Below are positions 39,927 through 53,213 of a DNA stretch of 64,000 bases, piece after piece. The notes below the pieces were generated by a model. It ran no database searches. It was given only the letters and a program-made list of their open reading frames with translations, and was not told the origin of the DNA. The position numbers and the translations under genes were made by a program. The stretch comes from Zerene cesonia (lineage: Eukaryota; Arthropoda; Insecta; Lepidoptera; Pieridae), in NCBI RefSeq assembly GCF_012273895.1, contig NC_052118.1:2790001-2854000 (forward strand), read 5' to 3'. How positions within the stretch are numbered: the first letter of the stretch is position 1; each line of letters starts with the position of its first letter.

Positions 39927-40200
39927 GGTAAGTGAAAATTATTTTTTACCGCTTTTTCATACAATTAATTCGAGATTTCGGTGATTTTTATTAGGGAATG
40001 TCAACAATGCGATCGCGATCCTGCAATATTTTACATAGTTGTCGTGTTTGCTTGGGTTCGACTTCCGGTCGTTCGGGTGTCGGCATTTCGCGATGTAAAC
40101 ATTATCTAGTTTTAGGCATCAGATATTTGGGAAAGCTCTGTAGGGCATGAAGTGTGCTCAAGGTGTTTTTGTGTTGTTAATTTTGCTCGAGTGCTTACTG

Positions 40201-40209
40201 AGATGGCGC
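40201..40209 (+). promoter_or_regulatory. CTCF-like core
   Basis: AGATGGCGC, same word as at 4757. It lies in the promoter-like zone. Confidence 0.25.
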
Positions 40210-40424
40210 AATTTTCGAAAGACGCGGTATGGTATGGTTCGACCGCGATACACTTCAGTCGCGTTGGTGGCTTTATGTGATTTGACGTATTCCGCGCGCG
40301 GTGATGACACTTGTCAGGTTAATTTATGAAATGTCAAACGTTTTATATGTAATTCGCGAGTGAATAAACTGTAAACAATTTGTTAGTGAATTAAATATTG
40401 ATGCAGTGAAATTTTTATAGTGTA

Positions 40425-40458
40425 ATGGACTGTTATTACTCCAAATTTAGCCCAAGGC
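40425..40458 (+). CDS. Candidate short first coding exon (b)
   Basis: ATG with G at -3 and G at +4 reads MDCYYSKFSPR plus one base, followed by GTGAGT, a good donor. The end phase (1) equals that of candidates (a) and (c). Not recognised. It may be chance. Confidence 0.3.
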
Positions 40459-43010
40459 GTGAGTATTTATCAAGTTATCGAAAACAAACAAACAAAATTC
40501 CTTAAATTCTCTGAATGTTTCGTTAGATTTTCCGCGCGGTGCAGTGTTGTGTTAATACGTGGAAATAAAAATAATCAAATAGGAAAATTTTGGTGTTTCG
40601 TTGCCAATACACATGTAGATTTTGTGATCGATTTTTATTTCTTTAAACAAATTACTAGTAATCTTCATTAATTTTAATTCGTGAGTGTTTTTTATTTTTA
40701 TTTCATCGTTTTAATCTCGCATCGAAATACTCATTTTTTTATTGGTATAATTTTTTTTTCTGATAAATAATTTTAGGCAAAAATATAAGACTGATATCTT
40801 TTTGATATTTAATCGATAATCTTCATGTTATTATTTTCTCTAATTAATGATACATTGTTGAATTTATTTTAATGAATATTTATATTATTTCTTCCAACAT
40901 TTATCAGTGCGTTTTACGTATGCAGCCTAAATTTATTTAGTTATTTTGAATAAAATACACCAGATTAAATTAAAATCAATTATAACTAAGAAAAATAAAA
41001 TTATGAAACCCATTTTCTATGATAAAAATTTCCAAATATTTTTTTACCTCCAAGACGGGTTATGAATATTTTATTATGATCTCTCTGCTATAGTTGATTT
41101 AATTTTGATATAACAAATTGATGAAAATTAGCTATAATAGAAGCACGTCGGTAAATTTAAATCGTGAAATACGTGTACAAATGCTCCAATGCGAGCGCTA
41201 CATGATTCATCATACGTAAGTGCTATTGATAGACAGACTTATAGGCGCATTACGTTTTAAATAATCACATGTTTCGCTCTTTTATAAACCTCATTTAATT
41301 GTGAGGCAAGTGAATAAGAACATATTTTGAATCAATTACCAATTCTTGGAACGGCGCTTTTCTAAGAAACTGTATTTACACATCTTTAGATTGTGAGGCG
41401 CTTCGCTTGCGTATCTGTCGGTCTCTCGAATGAGTGCCAAGAGTTATTTTGGTCAATATGGTTGATGTTTTTATTGCGCGTCGCGACGCGGACGACGCCG
41501 AAGACTCGATAGTCACACGACAAGCAATAAGACGTGTAAACTGCTGACACTTCCAGCCCTCACGCGCCTTCGCACCTAATGGATGATCTAAAACGACTCA
41601 TCACGCTCCTCGAGCGAAAATTGGTTGTAATCAAACTTTATTACTCTTGTGTAAATGTTGGGCAAAATTTTCGTTTCCCATCTCACGCATTCAAATGTTC
41701 TTTCGTGTAATTTAACGAATAAAAGCAAGCATCGGATGTAATAACGTGTGCGTGATTGCTTAGCCAGGATGAATTACGTTCTCTTAATTGAAGGGCTGGT
41801 AGAGCACCGGATGCTACCTTATTCTTATATGTTTGTTGCGAATAAGTTCTTTAAATACGTAAAATATAGGTGACGAAGGGAATATTAAACTTTGTAACAA
41901 CCCTCGAATAAAACTTAAAATTAAGCTACCTGCTCTTATTGACCTGTAGATGGTTCACACCCTAATCCCAAAAGAAACTCCCTGACCACGAATCAAAGCC
42001 ATTAAGTGCCACACACTGTGAAATGTATTATAATAGCTTCTTTTGTAAATTTGTGAATGAATTTCGTATTTTGCAAATTGAACCTGACTTCCCACAATTA
42101 AATTGTCTTATTTTATTTACATTATGCGCAACACATATTGTTTGTACGTAAATGCCGAAATAATAATAATATTTTTAAATTATCAAAAAAAAACATGATT
42201 CATCGGTGGTCTCGAGATTCACGAGGGAGTAAATATAATTGCTATTCATTAAGAGGACTTTCTCCAAGTGCAACACTCTATAAATGAGGTGAAAAATTCG
42301 CTGAGTCTGGAGATATGATTGCGACGTCTGTCCAGTAGCCTCGCTCTATTCTCGGACTACTATTTGTGGATTATTCCCGCGTTGAACCATCCCAGTTGTT
42401 CCTACACTATGTATCTTAGTATCATGACAAGAAAGTACAAATTTATAACACTCCACTGACAAATGATCTTTTTCATTTTACACTTGAACAAAAAGATTTT
42501 CTGTCGTCGTTTATGTTTCTTGATTATGAAGAGATAAAGGTTGTATGAAAATTGCGTCGCATGTAAATATTCTGGTTAGAAAGTTCTCCTATTCCAAACG
42601 TAAACATATTTATATGTACATTTGTTGGTCGTGCAATATATCGTTATAAGGAGCTAGAGACAAAACAACGAATAAGCATTTCACTATCACTGAACTCAGT
42701 TTTCTTGGTAAACTTTATCAATTTGTATATATATTAAGGCACGTGTAAATTGTAGCTAGTGCGCTTTATTATTTTGATATCACATAACATTACATGACAT
42801 ACGTAGATATAATTTAAAATAATAATTGTTATAGATTAGTTATCTTGTTTGTAAGTTTGTTTGAACGCGCTAATCTCAGGAACTACCGATTTAAAAATAG
42901 AATTCACCGTTGGATATATAACTGATCCTTGAGTGGTATTACTTATTATATATACCAGGGGCGAAGCCGGGGCGAACCGTATTCACAGATGAACATTATA
43001 CATACCGAGA
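40459..43010. other. Probable intron, no exon recognised
   Basis: AT-rich sequence with occasional GC-richer patches (about 41.39-41.58 kb). The piece at 42850-42982 is a Helitron-like family B remnant (GGGGCGAAGCCGGGGCGAAC end). Nothing coding could be supported. Confidence 0.4.
42850..42982 (+). mobile_element. Helitron-like family B remnant
   Basis: Contains TTTGAACGCGCTAATCTCAG, the reverse of the GAGACTAGTGCGTT block seen at 23.89 kb, and ends GGGGCGAAGCCGGGGCGAAC. It directly precedes LEP1 copy 5. Confidence 0.5.
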
Positions 43011-43214
43011 TCCTACTAATATTATAAACGTGAAAGTTTGTAAGTATGGATGTATGGATGTTTGTTACTCTTTCACGCAAAAACTAATGAACCGATTGCA
43101 ATGAAATTTGGTACGTAGATAGCTGGACAACTGGAATAACATATAGGCAACTTTTTATCCCGATATTCCTACGGGAAACGGACTTACGCGGGTGAAACCG
43201 CGGGGCACAGCTAG
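43011..43214 (+). mobile_element. LEP1-type non-autonomous Helitron, copy 5
   Basis: 204 bp, TC after A, CTAG before T. A small internal duplication (GTATGGATGTATGGATG) replaces the usual GGATGTGTGTG segment and accounts for the extra length. Confidence 0.88.
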
Positions 43215-43314
43215 TATTAAATAATTTATGCACAAGTGTCAGATAATATTGATTATATATTGTCATGATGAATCAAACTAATGTTTAAGAGAGATAATAC
43301 AGAATTATTCATAA

Positions 43315-43497
43315 CTAGCATTCTGCCCACTGGTACGCCCGTGTTGTACAAGGAAATTCCCATGGGATGGTTCGCCACGGTAAGAATTAGAGTAAAATAT
43401 ATAATCATCATAAACATACAATCGCTCCATTGTGACGTGAAAAAAAGACAAACAAACAAATACACTTTCGCGTTTATAAAATTAATAAAGATTAGTG
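43315..43497 (-). mobile_element. Helitron-like family B-related remnant
   Basis: Starts CTAGCATTCTGCCCACTGG with GTACGCCCGTGTTGTAC, and ends near TTATAAAATTAATAAAGATTAG, recalling the family B 5' end. It is diverged and limits are approximate. Confidence 0.4.
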
Positions 43498-46400
43498 CTA
43501 TTATATGTATTTCAAATACATGCCAAAACTCGTAAATGAAAAAATGTAAAAATCTTTACTTGTCAACTTAAAATGTTTTTTATAGGTTTTGTAAATCATA
43601 AAACCGAGCTACGCACATCCCTATACTGAATCGCGATTTCGAATAAAATGTAATATTAACTCTTACGTTGAAAGGAAAAATCGAATAAAATTTTGCAGAA
43701 ATTTTTATGATTGAGTTCACATTGCGCGTATTGCAGGTAGCATTCGATATGAAGCCCACTGAGTTCACTTGTTAAACTATCGTTATAGTTGGAATTGTTC
43801 TCCGCCTGTAGCCGTTCTTGGCGATTTAATTAAACTTGTTATTTGTACGTTTTATTTCTGAATTGTGCGCCGAGTTCGCTTTGATTGTCCATTCTATGAG
43901 CTTTACCTGCCTGGCCTTTTGTTTTCAGTGCAGTCAATTTCTAACTAACTTGTATCGTTGTAAAATTTTACAACTGATGTTAGGTCAGGTTTTAAATTGT
44001 TTGATTAAAGTGATTGATCAAACGTCGCAGATTTTTGCGACTTGGACTGATTTGAAATGCTTTATTGTCGAATTTGGATGTATAAAGTGAACCTAAATTT
44101 GTTGCTCATCTTACTCAACCCAACTAAAATTGACAAAAAAGGCATAAATATAATTTTTGCTAACTTCAACGTTCATGTATTCAGATACATTTGGAATTTC
44201 GTAAAATCAAATTGATATGTAAAATGCCACCGATCAATACAATTTGCATAGATTACGTAAATTTGCGTGTTGTATCCCTTCTTCGTAATGCAAAACAAAT
44301 TCCCGAATAATAACTTAAAATTACTGTTTGGATCATAAATAATGCCTGTATTAAATACTGTAATTTTCACAATTTTATCTAATGAACCATAATAGTAACC
44401 TCAAATTATTAATGTGAATGTATTACTTTATGATTATTAGGTACAATAATGAGGTAATATATTATGAACTAAAGTGCAATACTCATTATTTGGAGTTAGT
44501 AACTAATTGAAAATATTGCGAAATGATATTCTTAATGAGGGTAGTTGCATTTTAATAGAGTTGTACTTTTTAATATTATTTTCATGTATCGATCGTTTTT
44601 CTTAAAAAGCAGAAAGATGAAGACGACTAATATACACCTACTCTAGTGGCTCATATGTTTTATGAATTTTGATTAATTTATTAAACTGCTAACTTAAGTT
44701 TTTAATTTTTTTGAGATTTTAAATGGTTCCGTGACCTTAGCTGCTCTTACATCCTAAATATGGCATTAAAACATGGCCCAAAATAATTTGTAAGAAGTTA
44801 AAACAATAAACATAAAAACATGATAAAATTACGCGTAATTTGCTCATGAAACTTTGTTCGAGACGTTGAATGAATCACTTTTTCTGTGATAATACTAAAT
44901 CAGTGATAAGAGTGCCACTGTTGCTTTGATAATTTTTGACGAGTTAATAGCTTTACCAAGAAATGCTTATTATGCTAAGATGATTATACTATCTACCTTG
45001 TGTTCATAGAAATATTAATTTTAGAAGGTAAAATGTTATGTATTTCACTAACGCTATAAACAGCTCGTTTCAACAAACCATATTGATTAATTATGTATCC
45101 TTAAAACCATCATAAATGATTTGGAGCGAAATCAAATATCAAGAGATGATCTTAAGATTTATGATCAGTTGGTATTTGAAATGCTTTTGTGCTGATACCG
45201 CATTACATATTGATGAGATGTCATAAGCTCTGTGATCGTTCTTCGAGATAAAATAAGTGAGCAATTTCAGTTTCAATAAAAAAGCAATACAATTTAACGA
45301 ACAATTATTTCGATCACCATGTAAATGGCAAATGCATAAACTATCAATATTATGTAAGCCGGAAGAATATTTGAACACTCTATGACTTTAATATCAATCA
45401 ACTATCTTAACCACAATGTAGCATTTTACACGTGTTCCAAGCACCATAGCTAATACCGATACGATATTTATCAAACATAATTTTACAGCAGTATTAATAG
45501 CGGCATTAAATTGAAATTAAACCCCGTGGTATGGCACAGACCAGGCAGTTATGTATATTGATTTTCACGTGTCTCCTCCCATACCTGTCCTGCCTTCGTT
45601 GCTTTTGATAATGGGCCCGAAATTCGTAATTTGAAATTATAACCAACCTCGGTAAATCGACAATTTTGTTAACTGCCTAATAACGTACTCAACACATGAA
45701 TTATATATTTATTAGCCTTAAAAACTTTATTACGTGTCATTATTTTTATTTAACGGCTTGTTGAAAACTTTATACGGCGCTACTTATATTTTGTTTTTTT
45801 TTTTTACATATTGAGCTCTAGTTTAAGTAACGAAATCTGTGTTATAAAAATTGTTATGATGAATGGAAATAGCGATGGTGGTAATATTGTGTTAATGTCT
45901 ATAAATCGTGATTTTATTATCGATACGTTTGATTTACATCCAGGGAGTTGTGGAGTGTTTTAGCCTCAATTCTCAATCCAGAAGATTGATGTTGCGTCGC
46001 TCCCGCAGCTACTTCGAAGGAGCGCGGCTGTCGCGCGATAAATTAAACGCAACTCATATTAGAAGCGGAATAATAAAACTATACCATCATCCCGCTCCAT
46101 CATAGCCAGAGATGCGGTGAGAGACAAGGATGTCGATAAATGCGTTACGAAGGACTGCTTTTTTATTATTCCACGACGGAGGTAACCGTTATTCGTAACT
46201 TTACTTAATGACGGATTAAGATGTTTGATTTAGTTTTCCATGGAATCACTTTTTATTATATTAGTTAAATTGTGAGTTAAATAGATAAAATTAAATTCCG
46301 TATCTAATAAAATAACGGTATACTTACTAGAGATTTAGGGCAAATTTAAATTTCCATAGAATACGTTAATAAGTAGGAGTAGGTGCTTACCTAAACGAAT

Positions 46401-49400
46401 TTACTTTTGTTATGCATTTATTATATTTGTAGATTAAGAGTAGTAATATTCAAAATTTATGAAATAATATTTTGATTTCTCTTTTATTTTATTTAATTAA
46501 CTATAAACGTGATAGTTATACCAGTAATGAATAACTTGTTATATTAAAAAAAAGTAACATAATTTTTCCGACACCTTAGTTCATAAAACAGGGCGCTGTA
46601 TATCACATAAAACCGCCACATAAATCTTAAATGTTAGTATATACGAAGGACTTGTATCGAACAGACGTCATTAAAGCATCATAAAAATAAATAGCATAAG
46701 AAACTTATTTAGGTTAAGCATTATATGTAGCAACAAGTATGCAGGCGAGGCGATCCAACGAGATTGCTTGTCCGGCCATGGCGTACCTATCTGCAATCGG
46801 TAAATGGTAACTTAAAGTCTCGATATGCGAAGTATTCCCCATGGAATGTCACCGTCACTGCACTGTACTTATATGCGCTCGGACGCACTGAATTTTTTCT
46901 TATCGCCGATGCATTTTCTGCAAGTTTTCAATGTGAGCGACATGAGCGAAACGTAGTGCCGTGCCATTAAATAATAATTGGCTCGTATTGAAAGTTTTAT
47001 TGCGTTTGGTGAATTCGCAGTTGAAGAATACTCGGTTTTAAAGTGCATAAGACAAAAACGCTTATTGAAGTTTATCATGATGAAAATTATCAAATTTTAT
47101 TACTTGAATATAGAATCGAATGCCTTGTAGTATGTCAATAGAAAGCTAGATTTTTTCATTACCCTCTAATTCAGTAGAGGCGTGGATATTAAGCCGGCGG
47201 TAATAACTCGCCCGACTCCCGTCATCCATCACGGACGGTGCAATCGTTCCGCTGTCAGTTCTATTCCGGGACGCTCCGTTTTCGCTAATGATTCTCCGTC
47301 GCCCTCAGATCACACATTTACTACAGGTTTATTCTTTCATCAACAATTCTCTAGTTTATTTTACTATTACATGGATAGATTTCATGATTAATTTCATACG
47401 TGTCCGGAACTATGTTGAGAAGTATATTGCGAATCAGAGTCAAATTTTATTTGCGTAATACGAGCACATCACTATTTGCTCCTAATGCGGCGTAAGTTAA
47501 ATGTTCGCAGTTGCAGCGCAACCTCGCTGTTTATGAGTTTCGTACAAATAAAAGCGTAAATGCCGGATCGCGTTCCATGTGAGAGAGTTTATAATTTATT
47601 TGCGTCGCAGTTTTCTGGCGACGATTTTCCCACAGGGGCGGTGTCTCAAACGAACCGCACCCGCCCTTTATGTGGTTTTTTGTGGCGACACAAAATACTC
47701 CAGTGGAAAACATTCAGTGATAACTGGTAACAATCGCTGCCGCCCGGATGCCCCTACCATTCCGCGCATACCTTTCGTTGGACCTCGAATGATACTTTTT
47801 CATCTAGCAACGCGTCGTTGAGTATAGCCTATGCTTCGTGCGCGGAGCTATAAACGATCATTAATTAATTATTTCCAATCCACTTATTGATATGTACCTA
47901 TTCAAAAACAACTTTACTTGTTTAAATAGATCCATTTACCGTTAACAGGAACGGCAACAGTTCAGTGTAAATGTATAGTGTAATTCATAGAGATGATTAG
48001 GAAGACCTCGATTCACCATCCGTGTTGAGGTCTATTATTCTATACCTACGTCTTGTTATTACTATGATACAACCGCTATACTTCACAGTACATAATCCGC
48101 TTATCACCTGGTCGTACAGAATGAATTGAAAAACAAAAATTGTTTTATTTATATGATTTTAAATGATAACATAATATTTTATTGCTTGGAATGAAAAGGG
48201 AGAAATCCGTAGAAACGGAACATATTCATGCTCATGCTCTGGTACATATGGCGTTTTTTTTATTAATGTCCCATTGTTTCTTAATCGCTACGCTCTAGAT
48301 TTGATACACTGATAAGTTTCCGTTAAAGTTAAATGTTGAGTAAGGAGCTACTTTTGTCGGCTTTTTCCGTCCAAAAAGCGTGCGGGCCAGATCTCTAATC
48401 GGCTTCTACATATCACTCGTTTCGATCTCTATTTGACAGGCAAAGGATTCATTTGAACGAACAAATATGTCGATTTTTCAAACAACAAACTGACTGGAGC
48501 TAATAAAATATTGTTCAAAGAAATATTCATTAAAATTTCTCATACATACCTTTAAGGAGGTATTGGTTTGGTATGCCCATAGTTACGTGCGAGTTGTTTT
48601 ATTTTAAGAGGTTTCTTATGTAAATAAGTACCATTATATTGGCCTTAAAAATTGTTGGTCGGTCATAAAGTAGTTGGGTATTAATTAAAAATGAATTTAA
48701 TCAAAGCACGATTTATAAAAGATTGGGACGATAAAAAGGAAAACGCAGAAACAGTTCTTTTCATAAGTTGTTGAACTTTCAAGAACAATCTTTTCTATAG
48801 TCTTAATCGTGAAGATATTTGAATGTACATATGAACTTTTCTGGATGTTAAAAGTACCAACTAATAGCTTTGAAAGTTTCAACATTCATCAACAAACTAG
48901 CTGAGTGTTCTCGGCAATTAGAGAATTTAGGTATTTAGTTACTGTAAATTTCTGAAGTAGATGAAATATAATATCTATTACTGAAATAATTATTAAAATG
49001 AGTTACTTCTGAGTCCTATCTACGCATCCTAAACCGTACTGCAGCTTTACCTAAAAAGCAAGATGCGTAAGTTATATATTTCGTTACTACGCGCAGTACA
49101 TTACGACTACTACTCTCATTTCACTTGACAATTTTTCAATGCATTAAAACCATTCATTTAGTTGCAAAATAATCGTACAAATCTCACGCTAGATGTATCA
49201 CTGTTCTAGTTAAACGGTAATAAATCGTATGCTTAGCGGCGCGGTGACTTGTGTACATAATTAACAATAGTGGTATTATACGCGATTTCCAAACCGAGCC
49301 GCGCATTGCAGATCGTTTGTCATGAGCAAATTGCTATTTATGAGGATTATCCATTCTTAATCGTGTCCAATTGTTCGTTCACGCATGCAATATTTGAAAA

Positions 49401-50204
49401 GTCGCTTTATCTCTGTGTAGGAAAAATTCCTTTCCCACACCTCTCACCTGGCATTGTTTCCGCAAACAGTGCAGGTCATAAATAAGCGATAGATATTTAC
49501 CTAACAATCGAACTCCGATGGGCATTTGGTCAGATTCCGAAGCAGGCAGCCATGGCAGCCACGTGTGCTCGCCTCCGCATGCCTCAGGCTGAATATGCAA
49601 CCCTTGCTGCATGAATTTTGGCCCCTATTCGGAATATTCCATGCACATTGGCTTATGTTGCCGAGCAATGTATTGGTCGAATGAAATGTGCGATAATCGA
49701 ATATCTCGATTCTATCTTCTAGTAGAAAATTCAATTATTCATGCGTCGTTTGCATTTAGAAAATTTGCGTTCAGTTATGTCGTTAGGAATCGAAGTTAAT
49801 TTTACCAAAATCCCAGCAATAGTTCAGGATTAATGGCATTATCTTAGACACGTGGTTCGTGTATTATGGCACACAAAAATATCAAATAAGTTTGTAGGAT
49901 ATAAAATAAAAACTAACCATTCAGCTCGCTTCACTTCTATTTTAATTATTTTAACACATTCACTTCAATGGATTAACATCGTATTAATGTTTTCAGTAAT
50001 GAGATCCTAATAATTTCTTTTCACATCGCTTAATAGATGTATCGTAATTTAATCCTCATTCCCCTTACGCAAGTACATTTACAAATGATGTCTAAGATTA
50101 GTAGTGTCATCCCTAATACATTTTCAACCTAATTTCAACCCATTAATGTATTCAGTATTCAGTGTTCCAACATGACTTTAACTGTGTTATTAATTTCTTT
50201 TTAG
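43498..50204. other. Probable intron, no exon recognised
   Basis: Over 6 kb of AT-rich DNA with GC-richer islands at about 45.95-46.13, 46.75-46.95, 47.17-47.33 and 47.57-47.80 kb. None of the open frames in the islands resembles a known protein. They could be enhancers of the surrounding gene. An acceptor-like TTTACATCCAG at about 45943 leads a 52-codon frame that I do not recognise. Confidence 0.35.
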
Positions 50205-50210
50205 GTAAGT
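50191..50210 (+). promoter_or_regulatory. Zero-length exon / recursive splice site
   Basis: TAATTTCTTTTTAG is directly followed by GTAAGT: a 3' splice site fused to a perfect 5' splice site, the consensus of recursive splicing ratchet points known from long Drosophila introns. It lies about 10 kb from the promoter-like zone. Confidence 0.45.
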
Positions 50211-50281
50211 GACAAATGGAAAGTTTACATCGGTGATCGATACACTCATGATGCACCCAGCAGGATACTACGCTAACCTTG
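50205..50281 (+). CDS. Candidate alternative exon (c) with start codon
   Basis: A 77-base segment runs from the TTTTTAG acceptor to a G|GTAAGA donor. The coding part starts at the tandem ATGs 50248/50251 and reads MMHPAGYYANL plus one base, phase 1. An in-frame stop at 50206-50208 means translation must start inside the exon. The combination with the recursive splice signature is the usual arrangement of a 'recursive splicing exon'. Gene unknown. Confidence 0.4.
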
Positions 50282-50974
50282 GTAAGAATACCAATTATTG
50301 TACGAAAAACTGGGAATACAAGTCATTTTAAACACTTCCTATTGTGTCAGTAGCTTGTGACACATTGTAATCGATTTATTAACGGTTATACCTGTTTTTT
50401 TTATCCTAAATAATTGATCGTCATTATCTTGATGAAAATAGTTTTAAAGTATTATTATTTTCAAACCATTTTTATTTCATAAATTTAACTGTGTTTACTA
50501 CAAAGTATATCTTTATGCGAGTAATTCAATTCACAATTATTATGATTATTTATCTTCACGCTATCTTATCGTTTTCGCTAAAGAAGTGTTGTGAAGGATT
50601 TATGTCGTCACCATAATGTTATTATCTGAAGGAAAGTTTAGGTGATTATCTAATAGGTAAACAAAATCTATATTTGCAATTGTTTTTGAAGGACAATTGA
50701 AACGGTATTAATGTTTCATGAAGCTATGACCACAAAATAAATATAGATACGAATATTATTCTTATGTTATATGAGAGTAAAAATGTTTCTAACGAAAGTT
50801 TAAGAATTACATAGGTCAAACACGTTGAGTTTGTTAATTCTAAATTTGCTATAACAAATTGCAAGTGAAATTAAACCAGTTGATCGGAACACGTGCTACG
50901 GTTGTATTGTAAATCACATGCTTACAACATGCAACAACAACATATAACGCATAAATAAAATATTTACTTGTAAT

Positions 50975-51012
50975 GAAGAATGAGATATGATTATATGCAT
51001 ATCTCATTCTTC
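50975..51012. repeat. Perfect 15-bp inverted repeat
   Basis: GAAGAATGAGATATG, loop ATTATATG, CATATCTCATTCTTC. Confidence 0.85.
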
Positions 51013-51910
51013 TGATCATTAAATAAAAATCTGCGTTTTTCACGTGTAAGTTCTCAAGTTTCGGATCGTCATTATATACCATAGCATATCAGGTGTGTCT
51101 AAAATTTCAGTCAAACTCTATTTATATATTCGTCTGCCAATCTATACAAGCCTTTATCATCTTGTTATTTATATTATACTGTACTTATTACTTAAATCCA
51201 AACAATTATTACCTCCCTTATCTCAACAAAAAATGAAATAATATAGGCAAATATTGCGCTGACAACATTTAAAGTGTATTAATCGTTTATTTTTTTAAAT
51301 AGTCTGCTAAAACCTGTATAAAATTGATAATAATTGTAATGGAAAGGAACTGGTACAGCTGCGCAGTGTCAGACTTTCACTTCTTAATTAAACGATATAA
51401 GTGTCCCTGGGAAACGGGTCCTTGTTATAATATCAAGTTATTTATATTGTTATAAGCATAAGCCTTAAATAAGTTATTAAATGAACGCATATAAAAGTAT
51501 TATTAAATGAGCCTTCTTGACGTCGATAATATCGGTAAATATATTATCTCAAACTTGAACATTTATTTATTCAATTAGTTTTAGAAGCACTCTTTGTCAT
51601 ATCGTCATAAGATAGTTTTACCGATTCGGAAAGCAGCTTCTACAAAGAAGAGCCGATAAGAAACTGTAGTTTTTTTCACAAATATGTCAATTTTACTTTT
51701 TAATTTTACATAATTTGTATATCGTGATAATAATGCCAAATAATTGTCCTGAATTGCTTTTAAAACTTGGGTGGTTACTTCGGTGTTTAAAGTGATAAGA
51801 AGTTATGTGCCGTGTATTAATTTTTTTCTAAAGTTTGATGTAGCTAAACAAGAACATATTGTAGATTAAATAATGAAAGATTTTGATACTGACATGTTTT
51901 TATTGTGGTA
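51013..51910. other. Probable intron, nothing recognised
   Basis: AT-rich; no gene or nameable repeat was seen. Confidence 0.4.
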
Positions 51911-52222
51911 GTCGAGCACGCTTCGGTACGAATTGGGCCAGCTCGCACCGGGGAAGTACCACACCCCCACAGAAAACCGGCGTGAAATAGTGGCATGCCA
52001 CTGTGTTTCGTACGGTGAGCAGGGGAGCCGGAGGCCCGTTTCCTTTTCCTCACCCATCCCAGTCCATTCCTTCTTTCCAGTCTTTAATCCTTTCATTTTC
52101 CCTTATCCCATAAAAGCGGGCGGCACATTCGTAAAGGCACTACCTTTGCGAATGTTCATGGGCGGTGGTGATCGCTTACCATCAGGCGAACCACCAGCTC
52201 AGTTGCTCGCTATGACATAAAA
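51911..52222 (+). repeat. LINE/SINE-type interspersed repeat (family A), best copy
   Basis: About 310 bp: GTCGAGCACGCTTCGGTACG head, AAAACCGGCGTGAAATAG, GCCGGAGGCCCGTTTCCTTT, CATTCGTAAAGGCACTACCT, and tail CGCTTACCATCAGGCGAACC with CTATGACATAAAA. The tail resembles lepidopteran LINE 3' ends. Three overlapping open frames here are repeat sequence, not genes. Confidence 0.75.
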
Positions 52223-53028
52223 CAAAACAATATTTTGTTACATACTTTTCATAAAATATTTAAAATTCTTGACGGCCGTGGTCAAGAGCAGTGCTCAGGG
52301 GCTGCAATACAATAAATAATTCCCTCTTTAAGACCCGTATCTATTATTTCAATCCAATGCGTAGGTATGTTTTTATTGAGTTACTATTAACATCCGTTTA
52401 TCTTGAAACATGACTTTCAAATTTGGAAATTAATAAACAATATTATTATCGCAAAAATCGTGATAATATTTTTAATGTTATTTATGAATTATAAAAAGAT
52501 AAATAGCAAGTTTGATAGGCAGATTATTTTTAAATTTAATTAATATAGTTATTAGGTATAGTTAATGAATAACATCAAACGTAAAAATTACATCTATTCA
52601 TTTTATTGATTTGATTTGATTGAAAAATACAAAGTACTATATGCATTACACCTTATATTTACAAAATAATTGAAATTGTATTTATTTTAAATCAATGCTT
52701 TCGTTCATGTCATTCATCTGAAACCGATGAATTTGTTTAACTAACATTTTTTCAACATAATATATACATAAAACTGCACTGAAGAACCTTGCATATTGTT
52801 CTCTAGATCTTCATTTGCATTTGTTGCATAATTAATTGTATACTGATAATATCATGTGCGCAATTAGGCAGCGTATAATGCAGTGACTTAAAAAATCCTT
52901 CACGAATACATGGCATAAAATAATATACGCTCTAAAAAGTTTTTGCGAAATGAGTTTTGTGTCGTTTTCTTATTAAAGAGAAATGATATTTATACGATAA
53001 GCATCATTTTCATTGCATCAAAACATAA

Positions 53029-53213
53029 TCCAACTAATATTATAAATGTGAAAGTTTGTAAGGACGTGTGTATGTTTGTTAAACTTTCACGCAAAAACTA
53101 CTGATCCGATTGCAATGAAATTTGGTATGTAGATAGCTGGACAACTGAAATAACATATAGGCAACTTTTTATCCCGATATTCTTACGGGATACAGACCGC
53201 GGGGCGCAGCTAG
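53029..53213 (+). mobile_element. LEP1-type non-autonomous Helitron, copy 6
   Basis: 185 bp, TC after A, CTAG before T. Relative to the other copies ~18 bases (the ACTTACGCGGGTGAAAC segment) are deleted next to the 3' end, so the predicted 3' hairpin is damaged. Confidence 0.87.

Noticed and set aside
51844..52220. Three overlapping open frames
   Set aside because: All lie in the family A LINE/SINE-type repeat.
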